Shown: positions 52,376 through 62,749, numbered from the stretch's first letter. The stretch is DNA of 64,000 nucleotides from Novosphingobium sp. IK01 (GCF_033242265.1 NZ_BTFW01000001.1:310001-374000), one strand, 5' to 3'. Notes: a model not told the origin generated them from the letters alone. A program made the numbers and translations.

Positions 52376-52396
52376 AGTATGTCGCGGAGTGAAATT

Positions 52397-52666
52397 ATGT
52401 CGGTTACCGCTGAAAAGAAGCAGGAAATCATCCAGGACAACGCGCGCGTCGCCGGTGATACCGGTTCGCCCGAAGTCCAGGTTGCCATCCTCACCGAGCG
52501 CATCGTCAACCTGACCGAACACTTCAAGGCCCACCACAAGGACAACCATTCGCGTCGTGGCCTGCTCCAGATGGTCAACAAGCGTCGTTCGCTGCTTGAC
52601 TACCTGAAGAAGAAGGATGTGGAGCGTTACAACGCTCTGATCCAGAAGCTCGGTCTGCGTAAGTGA
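52397..52666 (+). CDS. rpsO: 30S ribosomal protein S15
   Basis: 89 residues from ATG 52397, the canonical length, with GGAG seven bases upstream. [20 protein letters not shown] and [14 protein letters not shown] are the signature. A start six codons earlier is discarded on length and ribosome-binding site. Confidence 0.97.
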   Translation: MSVTAEKKQEIIQDNARVAGDTGSPEVQVAILTERIVNLTEHFKAHHKDNHSRRGLLQMVNKRRSLLDYLKKKDVERYNALIQKLGLRK

Positions 52667-52673
52667 TTTCACG

Positions 52674-52703
52674 AACGGCCCGCCATCGGCGGGCCGTTCT
52701 TTT
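52674..52703 (+). terminator. rpsO Rho-independent terminator
   Basis: AACGGCCCGCC-ATC-GGCGGGCCGTT followed by CTTTTT, 11-bp perfect stem, seven bases after the stop. Confidence 0.93.
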
Positions 52704-52898
52704 TGGGCGCTGTTTTTGAGTGTTGCGGCTTGAGTGGAGGCAAAAGGCCTTCGGAGCTGTCACAAAACAGTGCTAGATTATCGGCGCCCCGGCAATTCGG
52801 CCAGGGCACCAAGGGGCCAAGCCCCAGACCGGACCGGGACGGCATCCCCGGCAGCAAAACCCCGTGGGCAATAGGGCCTGCGGGCTGAAGGAAACCAA

Positions 52899-55202
52899 AT
52901 GTTCGACGTCAAGACCGTATCGCTGGAGTGGGGCGGAAAGACCCTCACTCTGGAAACCGGCCGTATCGCTCGCCAGGCCGATGGCGCCGTGCTCGCCACC
53001 TATGGTGAGACCGTGGTGCTTTGCGCGGTGACCGCCGCCAAGTCGGTGAAGGAAGGCCAGGACTTCTTCCCGCTCACCGTCCACTACCAGGAAAAGTTTT
53101 CGGCTGCCGGGCGCATCCCCGGTGGCTTCTTCAAGCGTGAACGCGGCGCCACCGAAAAGGAAACGCTGGTCTCGCGCCTGATCGACCGTCCGGTCCGTCC
53201 GCTGTTCCCCGAAGGTTTCTACAACGAAATCAACGTTATCGCTCAGGTGATGAGCTATGATGGCGAGACTGAACCCGATATCGTCGCGATGATCGCCGCT
53301 TCGGCTGCGCTGACCATCTCGGGCGTTCCCTTCATGGGCCCGATCGGTGCCGCGCGCGTCGGCTTCAAGGACGGCGAATACCAGCTCAACCCGTCGCTGG
53401 CCGAAGCCGCCACGGGCCGCCTCGACCTCGTCGTGGCCGCGACCGACAACGCCGTGATGATGGTGGAATCGGAAGCCAAGGAACTGACCGAGGAAGAAAT
53501 GCTCGGTGCGGTGATCTTCGCCCACGAGGAAAGCCGCAAGGTGATCGGCGCGATCATCGAGCTGGCCGAGAAGGCCGCCAAGGACCCCTGGGAAATCGAC
53601 CTGTCGGACAACACGGCCGACATCAAGGCGAAGCTCAAGAAGGGCCTGGGCGCCGACATCGCCGCTGCCTACAAGCTGACCGACAAGTCGGCCCGCTCGA
53701 ACGCGCTGAACGAAGTGCGCGCCAAGGCCAAGGTGCTGTTCGCGGACGAAACCCCGCAGACCCAGATGGTCGCGATCAAGACCCTCAAGAAGCTTGAGGC
53801 CGAGATCGTGCGTACCGCCATCCTCAAGGAAGGCCAGCGCATCGACGGTCGTTCGGTCACGCAGGTTCGCCCGATCGAATCGATGGTCGGCTTCCTGCCG
53901 CGCACCCACGGTTCGGCGCTGTTCACCCGCGGCGAAACCCAGACCATCTGCACCACCACCCTTGGCACCAAGGACGCGGAGCAGATGATCGACGGTCTCG
54001 ACGGCCTGACCTATCAGCGCTTCATGCTGCACTACAACTTCCCCCCCTACTCGGTGGGTGAAGTGGGCCGCTTCGGCGCTCCCGGTCGCCGCGAAGTCGG
54101 CCACGGCAAGCTCGCCTGGCGCGCGCTGAACCCGGTCCTGCCCAGCAAGGAAGAGTTCCCCTACACCATCCGAGTGCTCTCGGACGTGACCGAATCGAAC
54201 GGTTCGTCGTCGATGGCCACGGTGTGCGGCGGCTGCCTCTCGATGATGGACGCCGGCGTTCCCGTCGCTCGTCCGGTTTCGGGCATCGCCATGGGCCTGA
54301 TCCTCGAAGGCGACGACTTTGCCGTCCTGTCGGACATCCTGGGTGACGAAGATCACCTCGGCGACATGGACTTCAAGGTCGCCGGCACCAGCGAAGGCAT
54401 CACCTCGCTCCAGATGGACATCAAGATCGCCGGGATCACCGAAACGATCATGCGTCAGGCTCTGGCCCAGGCCAAGGAAGGCCGCGCGCACATCCTGGGC
54501 GAAATGACCAAGGCTCTGGGCACTGCGCGTACCGAACTTTCGGCTCACGCGCCGCGCATCGAGACGATCCAGATCGACAAGTCGAAGATCCGCGAAGTGA
54601 TCGGCACCGGCGGCAAGGTGATCCGCGAGATCGTCGCTGAAACCGGCGCCAAGGTCGACATCGACGACGAAGGCGTGATCAAGATCTCGTCTTCGGATGT
54701 TGCGCAGATCGAAGCGGCCAAGAAGTGGATTCTCGGCATCGTCGAGGAAGCTGAAGTCGGCAAGATCTACACCGGCAAGGTCGTCAACATCGTCGACTTC
54801 GGTGCGTTCGTGAACTTCATGGGCGGCAAGGACGGCCTCGTCCACGTCTCGGAAATGCGCAACGAACGCGTTGAAAAGCCGACCGACGTCGTCAAGGAAG
54901 GCCAGGAAGTCAAGGTCAAGGTCCTCGAGATCGACAACCGTGGCAAGGTCCGCCTGTCGATGCGCGTCGTCGATCAGGAAACCGGTGCCGAGCTGGAAGA
55001 CACCCGTCCGGCCCGCGAACCGCGTGAACCGCGCGGCGACCGTGGTGATCGCGGCGGCGACCGTCGTGGCCCCCGCAGCGGCGACCGTGGTGGTGATCGC
55101 GGCCCCCGTGGCCCGCGCCGTGACGGCGACCGTCCCCGTCGCGACCGCGACGAAGGTCCGGCTCCCGACCACATGCCCGCGTTCCTCAAGTCGGACGACT
55201 GA
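52899..55202 (+). CDS. pnp: polynucleotide phosphorylase
   Basis: 767 residues. Two RNase PH domains flank a helical linker; [15 protein letters not shown] and [20 protein letters not shown] are the second catalytic core. KH ([19 protein letters not shown]) and S1 ([19 protein letters not shown]) domains follow. A Gly/Arg/Asp-rich tail ([11 protein letters not shown]) extends past S1, as in alphaproteobacteria where it contacts RNA and the degradosome. A leader of about 195 bases lies upstream and includes GGGGC-CAA-GCCCC. Confidence 0.97.
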   Translation: MFDVKTVSLEWGGKTLTLETGRIARQADGAVLATYGETVVLCAVTAAKSVKEGQDFFPLTVHYQEKFSAAGRIPGGFFKRERGATEKETLVSRLIDRPVRPLFPEGFYNEINVIAQVMSYDGETEPDIVAMIAASAALTISGVPFMGPIGAARVGFKDGEYQLNPSLAEAATGRLDLVVAATDNAVMMVESEAKELTEEEMLGAVIFAHEESRKVIGAIIELAEKAAKDPWEIDLSDNTADIKAKLKKGLGADIAAAYKLTDKSARSNALNEVRAKAKVLFADETPQTQMVAIKTLKKLEAEIVRTAILKEGQRIDGRSVTQVRPIESMVGFLPRTHGSALFTRGETQTICTTTLGTKDAEQMIDGLDGLTYQRFMLHYNFPPYSVGEVGRFGAPGRREVGHGKLAWRALNPVLPSKEEFPYTIRVLSDVTESNGSSSMATVCGGCLSMMDAGVPVARPVSGIAMGLILEGDDFAVLSDILGDEDHLGDMDFKVAGTSEGITSLQMDIKIAGITETIMRQALAQAKEGRAHILGEMTKALGTARTELSAHAPRIETIQIDKSKIREVIGTGGKVIREIVAETGAKVDIDDEGVIKISSSDVAQIEAAKKWILGIVEEAEVGKIYTGKVVNIVDFGAFVNFMGGKDGLVHVSEMRNERVEKPTDVVKEGQEVKVKVLEIDNRGKVRLSMRVVDQETGAELEDTRPAREPREPRGDRGDRGGDRRGPRSGDRGGDRGPRGPRRDGDRPRRDRDEGPAPDHMPAFLKSDD

Positions 55203-55220
55203 GGGGCCTGAGGCCTGAAC

Positions 55221-55258
55221 AAAAAAGGGCTCGCACCACCCGGTGCGGGCCCTTTTTT
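55221..55258 (+). terminator. pnp Rho-independent terminator
   Basis: AAAAAAGGGCTCGCACC pairs with GGTGCGGGCCCTTTTTT, with one G-U, around a 4-base loop. The pattern works in both directions. Confidence 0.92.
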
Positions 55259-55272
55259 CATAAGATCCAGAT

Positions 55273-55319
55273 CCTCCCCGCTTGCGGGGAGGTGGCAGGC
55301 CGAAGGCCTGACGGAGGGG
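55273..55319. repeat. dispersed double-hairpin repeat
   Basis: CCTCCCCG-CTTG-CGGGGAGG followed by TGG and CAGGCC-GAA-GGCCTG, then ACGGAGGGG. This two-stem element is the interspersed palindromic repeat seen repeatedly in alphaproteobacterial, particularly sphingomonad, intergenic regions. Confidence 0.7.
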
Positions 55320-55345
55320 CTTCTTCGTCTTCAGGAGGCAAAAGA

Positions 55346-55379
55346 AAAGGCCGCGCTCCCATCAGGGAATGCGGCCTTT
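55346..55379 (-). terminator. gcrA terminator
   Basis: AAAGGCCGC and GCGGCCTTT pair across 16 bases that hold an inner CCC/GGG stem. On the reverse strand it is followed by a T-rich run from AAAAGAAAA. It lies just past the gcrA stop. Confidence 0.82.
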
Positions 55380-55401
55380 CTTATGGCAAGAAGCCTGTGC
55401 C

Positions 55402-56139
55402 TCAGCGCACGCGCGGACCACCAAACGGCATCGGCGGGGGCGGGCGGCGATGGCCACGCGGAAGCTGCGCCTGATAGGCGCGGCCGCAATGCTCGACGCA
55501 ATAGGGGAAACCGGGGTTCACCTTCTCACCACAGAAGTGGAAATCGGGCTCGCCGGGATGGCCCATCGGCCAGCGGCAGATGCGGTCGTTGAGGTCGAGC
55601 AGGCTGGTCTTGTCGGCGATTTCCGGGCTCGGGCGCGCGGGCACGAGGCGGCGGGGCGGGGCAGGCGGGATCGGTGCCTGCTGGTCGCCGGGGCCCTGAC
55701 GCAGGAAGCCGCCGGGGCCGACCGAGACCACGCGCGGGGTTGGCGCGGCAACCGGAGCATCGGCAGCCGGTGCGGCGCTGGGGGCCGGAGCGGCAGGTGC
55801 CGGACGCGCAGCCGGGGCTGCGGGCGGGTTTGCAGGCGCCGGACGCGCTTCGACCGGAGCAGGTGCGGCAGGCGGGCTCACCGGCTTGGGTGCGGCAGGG
55901 CGCGCCTCGACCGGCGCGGGCGCAGCAGGCTTGGCCGCCTTGGCCACGGGCGCTTCTGCCACTTCACCCTTTTCATTGGCCTTGACCGGGGAAGGGCGTG
56001 CCTTGAGGCCCAGGCGATGGGCCTTGCCGATCACGGCGTTGCGGCTGACCCCGCCAAGTTCGTCAGCGATCTGGCTGGCGGTGGCGCCGCCTTCCCACAT
56101 CTTGGTCAGTTTCTCGATCCGCTCGTCGGTCCAGCTCAT
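55402..56139 (-). CDS. gcrA: GcrA cell cycle regulator
   Basis: 245 residues. The first 45 (MSWTDERIEKLTKMWEGG; GVSRNAVIGKAHRLGLKAR) are the GcrA DNA-binding HTH. A 100-residue Pro/Ala linker is followed by a C-terminal domain (ICRWPMGHPGEPDFHFCG; YCVEHCGRAYQ) that binds sigma-70 region 2. GcrA with the CcrM methyltransferase drives the cell cycle in alphaproteobacteria. The linker is longer than in Caulobacter. It is divergent from the ABC-2 gene. Confidence 0.94.
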   Translation of the reverse strand: MSWTDERIEKLTKMWEGGATASQIADELGGVSRNAVIGKAHRLGLKARPSPVKANEKGEVAEAPVAKAAKPAAPAPVEARPAAPKPVSPPAAPAPVEARPAPANPPAAPAARPAPAAPAPSAAPAADAPVAAPTPRVVSVGPGGFLRQGPGDQQAPIPPAPPRRLVPARPSPEIADKTSLLDLNDRICRWPMGHPGEPDFHFCGEKVNPGFPYCVEHCGRAYQAQLPRGHRRPPPPMPFGGPRVR

Positions 56140-56227
56140 CCGTTTGAAAACCCTTTTATGGGCAGGGATGCTCCCTGGCCCTTACATCATCTTGCCATTG
56201 GCCCCGGCGCGCGATACCGCCTTGCCC

Positions 56228-57160
56228 ATGGCCAATCAATTCCCGTCCCCCACCGGGGACACGAAACCGCTCGACCAGAGCAAGGCTGGCGAACTTGCGT
56301 TCACCGGCACCTCGGCAGCTTATGCCTACGGGCATCTAGCCGGTTTCCCGCCGCCCGGACAGCCGATTTTCCGCAGTTTCAACCGAGTCGGGCTCTGGAC
56401 CCTCTATATGAAGGAGGTCCGCCGCTTCTTCAAGGTGCAGACCCAGACGATCTGGGCCCCTGCGGTCACCACGCTGCTTTACCTGATGATCTTCACGCTC
56501 GCGCTGGGCGGTGGTGGCCGGGTGGTGCTGGGCGTTCCTTTCGCCAGCTTCGTTGCGCCCGGTCTCATCGCCATGGGTATGATCAACAACGCCTTTGCCA
56601 ATTCGAGCTTCGGCCTGCTCGGCGGCAAGATCCAGGGCACGATCATCGACTATCTGATGCCGCCGGTGTCCGAGGGCGAATTGCTGACTGCGCTTGTCGG
56701 TGCGGCGGTGACGCGCGCGGTGCTGGTCGGCCTGGCGGTGGCGGCGGCCATGATGTTCTGGCCGGGCGTCTCGCTTGAGGCCCGCCATCCCTGGGCCATC
56801 GTGTGGTTCGGCCTGATGGGGGCGACGCTGCTCTCGCTGATCGGCGTGGCCACCTCGATGTGGGCGGAAAAGTTCGATCACAACGCGGCGGTGACCAACT
56901 TCATCATCACGCCGATGTCGATGCTTTCGGGCACTTTCTACGTGATCGACCGCCTCGCCCCGGCCTTCCAGACCGTGAGCCGCATGAACCCGATCTTCTA
57001 CGTGATCTCGGGCTTCCGCTATGGTTTTCTGGGCCAGAGCGACATTGGCAGCGACAACATGGCCGTTCTGCACGGTGCGGTCGGGCTGGGCGTGCTCAAC
57101 CTGCTGCTGGGCATTGGCGTCTATGCCTTGCTGCGGTCGGGCTGGAAGCTGAAGGCCTGA
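56228..57160 (+). CDS. ABC-2-type transporter permease
   Basis: 310 residues, six hydrophobic spans in the C-terminal 240. TIWAPAVTTLLYLMIFTLAL, NPIFYVISGFRYGFLGQSD and the preceding MLSGTFYVIDRLAP are the ABC-2 signature of the NodJ/YadH type. The ATPase gene is not in this window. ATG 56228 is used; further upstream codons overlap the gcrA start region. Confidence 0.88.
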   Translation: MANQFPSPTGDTKPLDQSKAGELAFTGTSAAYAYGHLAGFPPPGQPIFRSFNRVGLWTLYMKEVRRFFKVQTQTIWAPAVTTLLYLMIFTLALGGGGRVVLGVPFASFVAPGLIAMGMINNAFANSSFGLLGGKIQGTIIDYLMPPVSEGELLTALVGAAVTRAVLVGLAVAAAMMFWPGVSLEARHPWAIVWFGLMGATLLSLIGVATSMWAEKFDHNAAVTNFIITPMSMLSGTFYVIDRLAPAFQTVSRMNPIFYVISGFRYGFLGQSDIGSDNMAVLHGAVGLGVLNLLLGIGVYALLRSGWKLKA

Positions 57161-57180
57161 GCCTCCGGTCATCGGGCCAC

Positions 57181-57216
57181 AAAAAAGGGCGCTCCCGAAC
57201 GGGGCGCCCTTTTTTT
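57181..57216. terminator. bidirectional terminator
   Basis: AAAAAAGGGCGCTCCC-GAAC-GGGGCGCCCTTTTTTT: 9-10 bp stem with A and T runs on the two sides. It separates the permease and hspQ, which are convergent. Confidence 0.9.
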
Positions 57217-57234
57217 GTTTCCGGGGAGCAGGGC

Positions 57235-57627
57235 TCAGTGCGAGAGGCTGCGGCGCAAGTGATAGCGCCCATCAGAAAACCCGTCGAACATCTCGCGCAG
57301 GGAAGGGTGGTCGACCGGCCCGGCCTCGGCATCCGAAGTCAGGTTCTGCTGGCTTACATAGGCAACGTAGCTGCTCTCGTCGTTCTCGGCGAGGAGGTGG
57401 TAGAACGGCTGCTCGCGCACGGGGCGCATGTCTTCCGGAATGGATTCATACCATTCCTCGCTGTTGGCGAAGACGGGATCGATATCGAAAACCACCCCGC
57501 GAAACCCGAAGAGCCGATGGCGCACCACATCGCCGATGGCAAAGCGCGCCTCGCTCACGGCAGGCACGGAAATCTGGCGACCGGCCTGAGGGGAGAAATA
57601 GCGGGCATTTTCGGCAACATTCGACAT
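57235..57627 (-). CDS. hspQ: heat shock protein HspQ
   Basis: 130 residues from ATG 57627. ARFAIGDVVRHRLFGFRGVV and EQPFYHLLAENDESSYVAYV are the HspQ/YccV core. HspQ binds hemimethylated DNA and modulates Lon specificity. The extra 20-residue N-terminus compared with E. coli is typical for alphaproteobacteria. Confidence 0.92.
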   Translation of the reverse strand: MSNVAENARYFSPQAGRQISVPAVSEARFAIGDVVRHRLFGFRGVVFDIDPVFANSEEWYESIPEDMRPVREQPFYHLLAENDESSYVAYVSQQNLTSDAEAGPVDHPSLREMFDGFSDGRYHLRRSLSH

Positions 57628-57790
57628 GAGGGAGATATAGGTTTGCCCTCGTGGTGAAACAAGCAAGCATCAAGAGGAATATCAGGCTGGGGATAACTCG
57701 ACTTCCCTCTTGGCAGGTCGCGAATCGTGCGTTAGAGGCGCCGTCATCGACCCGGGAGGCGCAAGTCGCTTCCTCCGCAAGGCACTTCAC

Positions 57791-57880
<90 letters not shown>

Positions 57881-57913
57881 AGCCTTCCATCCCCCAGCTC
57901 GCCATGGTGCGCT

Positions 57914-58606
57914 ATGCTGACGGCGGAGGGGCTCTACCTCAGGATTTCGCCTTCGGGCGGCAAGAGCTGGGTCCTGCGCATCCAGGTAAACCGGGGCCGG
58001 CGGGGCATTGAGCTGGGTGATGCAAATTACGTCTCGGTCAAGACTGCCCGCCTCGAGGCAGGCGCGGCCAGACGTCTCGCTGCCCTGAGTATCGATCCGC
58101 TTGAGGAGCGACGCAAGGTTCTCAAGGTCATACCGACCTTTGAGGAGGCGGCGAGGCGCACACATGCGGAGATGCTCAAGGGCTGGAAGAACGGTAAGCA
58201 CACCCAACAATGGCTCAAAACGCTCGAGCTCTATACCTATCCCAAGTTGGGCAAGCTGACGGTCGACAAGATCGACGGGCCGATGTTCAGAAATCTGGCT
58301 GAAGATCCCCGAGACGGCCAGGCGTGTGCGCCAGCGTATCGGCGCGGTGCTCGACTGGTCCTATTCCAACGGCTTTCGCGATAGCGTTCATTGACCAAGG
58401 GGCTCCCGCGCCAACCCAAGCGGAAAGGGCATTTTGCGGCGCTGGCCTATCATGACGTCGCCAGCTTTCTGGACGATCTCCGCGCAAAGCCTGTCTGGCT
58501 CATGCCGTGGGTGACAAGGCCAAAGCTGTCTATCTGCGCACGGACTTCTTCCGCAAGCGTGCCAGGTTGATGCAGCAATGGGCAGACTATTGCTCGCCGC
58601 CGCCCA
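57914..58606 (+). pseudogene. decayed P4-type integrase at tRNA-Ser
   Basis: From ATG 57914 the frame reads GLYLRISPSGGKSWVLRI and ARLEAGAARRLAALSIDPLE, the N-terminal arm-binding domain of P4-type integrases. Near 58290 the frame slips by one base (continuing IWLKIPETARRVRQRIGAVL) and stops at 58394. A third frame carries GLPRQPKRKGHFAAL. From 58495 a further frame supplies only the family C-terminus (LAHAVGDKAKAVYLRTDFF). The catalytic domain is deleted. It cannot be functional. Confidence 0.82.
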
Positions 58607-58765
58607 GGGCGACAACCGTTCACGCGCCGCCGATATCTGGCAGTTCCGTGCAGCGCCCGGCGATCGGCGTGGAGGGCGCGGCGCGGCCTCTGCCGGTGCT
58701 GCGGCGGCGATCGCTGCGATGACGACCATAGTGAAGGCCACTCAGCCTCAGACAGGAGAAAATCC

Positions 58766-58909
58766 ATGGCAAAGGACCGGGCCGCAGAGCCCAAACTGGC
58801 GCCGGACATGGCATCGGATGAGCGGCTCGCCATTCGCGTTCCGGAAGCTGCTGCTTTTCTTGGGCTGAGCCGCAGCAAATTCTTCGATCTGGTTGCAGCA
58901 GGCCACTGA
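58766..58909 (+). CDS. truncated excisionase/AlpA-like HTH protein
   Basis: 47 residues with CAGGAGAA upstream. RVPEAAAFLGLSRSKFFDLV is the DNA-binding helix-turn-helix of the excisionase/AlpA family. TGA follows directly after VAAGH, where intact members continue with a wing and a further strand. It is therefore a fragment, consistent with decay of the element at tRNA-Ser. It may still bind DNA. Confidence 0.55.
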   Translation: MAKDRAAEPKLAPDMASDERLAIRVPEAAAFLGLSRSKFFDLVAAGH

Positions 58910-58919
58910 GACAAATCCT

Positions 58920-61900
58920 TCACAGATTGACGCCGTAGCGCTCAAATTCGGCTCGGATATCCGGGTCGACTTTTGCAGCAGCGGCAGCGTCGCTTTCGGC
59001 CTTGGCGCGATCACCCTTACGCGCCCAGGCTATGGCTCGGCCGAACAGCGCTGAGGGTGTATTCGGACTTTTAGCGAGTGCCTGATCATAGTCGGCTATT
59101 GCGTCATCAATTCGGCCCAGCCGGAGCAAAACCAAGCCGCGGCTGTCAAGATATCCGGCCATGTCGGGTGCCTTTGCAAGCGCCGCGTTGCAATCGGCAA
59201 GCGCGGATTCGAGCGCCACTCCGGCAGTCGCCTTCGCCCAACACATATTGTTGAAGATCACCGGCTCGGCAGCCTTCCCTCTGGCCCGCTGGAAGTCAGC
59301 GTCAGCATGGGCAACTTCACCTGAGCGAGCATAAGCGATGCCACGCCCCATAAGAAGCGTGAAGTCGTCTGGAGACTTCGCAATAGCGGAGGAATAGGTC
59401 GAGATTGCTCCGGTCAGGTCTCCGCTTTCCGTCTGCAAATCGGCCTTCCGAGCGATGGCTTCGGTCAGGTTTGGATCGAGCTCCAAGGCAGCATCCAGGT
59501 CTGCCCGGCGACCTGCCACATCCGCTTTTGGTCTGCGCAGGCTGCGATTCAGGTAGATGTAAGCCTCAGGACCAAGCGCGATAGCCCTGTCATAGGCGTG
59601 CATCGCCTCAGCGTCTTTATGAAAGGCGCTGTAGATGTTCGCGGCGACGACATGGGCGTAGCTATTGTCCGGGTTGGCAGCGGTGACAGCCCTGGCCTCG
59701 GCGATCGCCTCGGCCTCTTTGCCTTGGCTTCGCAGAACATTCGCCCGAAGAAGATAGAGTTCGATCCATCCGGGTTGCTGCTTGATCGCCGCGGCTGCAT
59801 CCCGAAGGGCAGCCTCATAATCACCTGTCGCGCGCGCCGACTCGGCGCGATGGCCCAACGCGAAGCTGCTGTTCGGCTCAACCTGCAAAGCCGAAGTATA
59901 TGCTGCTATCGCGTCCTGCCATTCGCCCTTCCGCTGTGCCATCATTCCACGGGCACGAAACACTACGGCATTCTTCGAGTTGATTTTGGCCGCTGCGTCG
60001 AGGTCGCTAACTGCTGCGGCGAAATCCCGCTCCCAAACTCGTGCCATGCCCCGATTTGCAAGTGGCTCCTCATCGGATGGGTCTAGAGAATGGGCTTTGT
60101 CGAAGTCCGCTATGGCCTTGTCGTACTCCCGCTGGTCCAAGAAGAAGTTGCCCCTGTCGACGTAGGCGGCTGGATCGTCGGGCCTCTTCTCAACGATCGC
60201 TGTCAGATCAGCGAGCGCTCTTTGCGTGTCCCCGAGGCTGGCATATGCTGCTGCCCGATGCTCGATTGCATAGCGGTTGTCAGGTTCCTGCTCTAAAGCC
60301 CTTGTATAGGCCTCTACGGCGTCACGGGGGCGGCGTTCGATATCGGCAAGCATCCCCCGGCCGATGCCGTTCTGGACGAACGAAGGATCGATAGCCTCGG
60401 CCTTGGCAAGATCGCTTCGTGCTCCTGCGAGGTCCCCGACCTGCACACGAGCGATACTGCGGTTTGCCCATGCGTAGACGTTGTTCGGGTCGAGTTCGAC
60501 AGCCTTGTCGTAGTCGAGGAGGGCTTCCTTCACCATGCCCCGGTTGATGAAAATCTTGGCGCGCCCGACGTAGCCTGACGAGGTTGACGGCACGTCGGCC
60601 TGAACTGCAGCGATATCACTGCCAGAGTACTTATAACCCGCCGGCATGCGTACCGAAGCAGGTCGATCACTGAGCATGCGTAACGCCGCCTGCTGTGCAG
60701 GAGCGTCCTTGGCAGGGAACTCCGCAACGACGCTTCGCTCAGTCTTCTCGATGGTGAACACGCCACTCGCTATGCTCGCGTGACGTCGATACTCGATACC
60801 TCCTGCGGTCTGGTCGACCTCCATTCCCGTCCCGATCTGAAACTCGCCAGCCCCCTTCGGGAGCACGATCGTCTCGCGAGTGCGGGTAAAGTAGGGATAC
60901 GGGACGGCGAAAGGGGCGTCCTTGTCTGGACCCGGATCACGGCCAAAATCGGCCTTGTAACCGACGTTCGTTCCGTCCGTCTGATAATTGCCATTTGCCC
61001 AATCCAGCTTCGCCTCGCCTGTCATCGACAGACGGAGCTCTCCGGCTTTCTGGTCGAAGCTAGCGCTCGCTGTTTTCCCATCGATGAAGTCGTACTGCTG
61101 TTTCCAATAGTTCTTCAACGCTCGATCCCGAGCTTCCCCAACAAGGTTCGACAGCGCGGCGTTAACGCCGATCGCCTCATCACCACGTATGATGGTCTCG
61201 ACGATAGCTGGGGCGGAAACCGAGATCCCTTTGCTCGCGTCGATCCGAATGGAAACGTCCTGCGTCGGTGCCGCGAGGGGCGTGGGCATCATGCGGACAA
61301 GCGCGGCGTCCTTGGCGAGAAGGGGAAGACCCCAACCGAAATTGGGAATGGTCAGCCTGTCGAGGCTGGTATCGCCAGTTCTCGTCCCGTCCAGCCAGTA
61401 AGTGCGTCCCGCCACGGATGCCCGGACCAGCACATGATTGAACAGCCCCACCATGGGTAAACGTGCGTCCAGGCCGTCGCCGAGGGTGGTGCTGACCGCA
61501 ACGGGTTCCGCCCCGATCCCCATGGCGTGAAGGAGTGCGAGCAGAAGGGCTGTCTTGCCCTTGCAGTCGCCATACCGGCGCGACCACGTCGTCTCGGCGT
61601 CGGTGGGAACATAGCCGCCCGCTCCCATCGCAAGCGCGACGTAACGCACCCTGTCTTGTACGAGTGCGAGCGCCGCCTCGGTGCGAACCTTAGGGTCGGG
61701 CGAGAGGCTCTGTATGCGCTCCAGTTCCGACCGTAACGGACCTTGCGCCGGGATCGCGGCAGCCTTCTCATAGAGCGGCGCCATGAGTGCCCCTAGATCG
61801 GCCCAAGAGGCGTAATCGGTCACCTCAACAAGGCGCCCGATGCGATAGCGAGGCGGCGCCCCCTTCGGCGGAATGATCGGCTCCACATTGTCAAGCGAGA

Positions 61901-62564
61901 GTTCGACAGTGGACGTATTGCCTGTCTTCGTCGGCTTCAATGCGGGCAGGGAGGCTGTCTGGCGGAGGCGCACTGGCAGGTTGGTTGGCCACTCCATGCG
62001 GAGATGCGCCCGTCCGATTGGGAGGCCGTTCCAGGCTGCTGCAATCTGCTCGATGTGCCCCTTCAGCGTCGGGTCGCTCGACGAAACCGACACCGCGAAC
62101 TCCAGCGTATCACCGACCTGCAAGCCTTCCGGCTGGATATTGGCTGTAAGGACGCCATCCAGTGTCGCGCTCTCAAGGTTTTGCTCACGCCTGAGCACCG
62201 TGAACGTCTGACCAGACTTGAGCACGTCGATGGTCTGGTCGCCGCGACGTATCAGAAGTTTGTGGACCGACAGGACATCGGTCTCGGGGCGCCACGGCAG
62301 CGAAATGTTGCCGGCGGCTAGCCCCTGCGGCGTCTGAATCTTCAGCGATGTCTCGGAGTAGACGGTCTGCCGTCCCGGTTCCAACGCGATCTGCTGATCG
62401 GACAGCAGGATGCGAACCGGCGCTTCGTCCGCCTTTACGGGAGCCGGTGACGGAGTAACAGGCTTCACCCAGGCAGGCGCCGGGCCGATCACCGGCTTAT
62501 CTGCAGCGTAGGTTACGCTCGTGAGCGTACTCGTGGCAACGAGTGTAGCGAGAAGAATTTTCAT
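58920..62564 (-). CDS. exported DUF3857/transglutaminase-like TPR protein
   Basis: 1214 residues from ATG 62564, with a signal peptide (KILLATLVATSTLTSVTYAA). Residues about 40-270 are DUF3857. The transglutaminase-like domain has Cys in WSRRYGDCKGKTALLLALL, His in MVGLFNHVLV and Asp in YWLDGT, so the Cys-His-Asp triad is intact. From about 690 to the end there are some 14 TPR units (e.g. AYVDRGNFFLDQREYDKAIA). The protein is probably periplasmic and may act on cell-envelope peptides or take part in protein assembly. It has no operon partner. It is unusually long for the family. Confidence 0.85.
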   Translation of the reverse strand: MKILLATLVATSTLTSVTYAADKPVIGPAPAWVKPVTPSPAPVKADEAPVRILLSDQQIALEPGRQTVYSETSLKIQTPQGLAAGNISLPWRPETDVLSVHKLLIRRGDQTIDVLKSGQTFTVLRREQNLESATLDGVLTANIQPEGLQVGDTLEFAVSVSSSDPTLKGHIEQIAAAWNGLPIGRAHLRMEWPTNLPVRLRQTASLPALKPTKTGNTSTVELSLDNVEPIIPPKGAPPRYRIGRLVEVTDYASWADLGALMAPLYEKAAAIPAQGPLRSELERIQSLSPDPKVRTEAALALVQDRVRYVALAMGAGGYVPTDAETTWSRRYGDCKGKTALLLALLHAMGIGAEPVAVSTTLGDGLDARLPMVGLFNHVLVRASVAGRTYWLDGTRTGDTSLDRLTIPNFGWGLPLLAKDAALVRMMPTPLAAPTQDVSIRIDASKGISVSAPAIVETIIRGDEAIGVNAALSNLVGEARDRALKNYWKQQYDFIDGKTASASFDQKAGELRLSMTGEAKLDWANGNYQTDGTNVGYKADFGRDPGPDKDAPFAVPYPYFTRTRETIVLPKGAGEFQIGTGMEVDQTAGGIEYRRHASIASGVFTIEKTERSVVAEFPAKDAPAQQAALRMLSDRPASVRMPAGYKYSGSDIAAVQADVPSTSSGYVGRAKIFINRGMVKEALLDYDKAVELDPNNVYAWANRSIARVQVGDLAGARSDLAKAEAIDPSFVQNGIGRGMLADIERRPRDAVEAYTRALEQEPDNRYAIEHRAAAYASLGDTQRALADLTAIVEKRPDDPAAYVDRGNFFLDQREYDKAIADFDKAHSLDPSDEEPLANRGMARVWERDFAAAVSDLDAAAKINSKNAVVFRARGMMAQRKGEWQDAIAAYTSALQVEPNSSFALGHRAESARATGDYEAALRDAAAAIKQQPGWIELYLLRANVLRSQGKEAEAIAEARAVTAANPDNSYAHVVAANIYSAFHKDAEAMHAYDRAIALGPEAYIYLNRSLRRPKADVAGRRADLDAALELDPNLTEAIARKADLQTESGDLTGAISTYSSAIAKSPDDFTLLMGRGIAYARSGEVAHADADFQRARGKAAEPVIFNNMCWAKATAGVALESALADCNAALAKAPDMAGYLDSRGLVLLRLGRIDDAIADYDQALAKSPNTPSALFGRAIAWARKGDRAKAESDAAAAAKVDPDIRAEFERYGVNL

Positions 62565-62590
62565 GTGCCCCCAAGCCCTTGATGGAAGCA

Positions 62591-62749
62591 CTATAACGTT
62601 CCGAAGACGTAATTCCACTGCAGATGAGGGTAGGAAGCGCGCACGGCCAGGAGTGCTTTCAGGTCATCGGGCGTTTGCGGTGTGCCGTGCCGGGCAAGAT
62701 AGGCGGGGGTGGCCACTTCTTCTACAGAAGCCGAACGCATAAATCGCCT
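62591..62749 (-). pseudogene. LysR-type regulator fragment
   Basis: About 50 codons on the reverse strand read VATPAYLARHGTPQTPDDLK and SYPHLQWNYVFGT, the substrate-binding region of a LysR regulator. The HTH and the rest are missing, and the flanking sequence does not match. It is the relic of a lost regulator gene. Confidence 0.55.

Noticed and set aside
52773..55172. A 799-codon reverse open frame opposite pnp
   Set aside because: Asp/His/Val-rich antisense of pnp, no start context, no domain.
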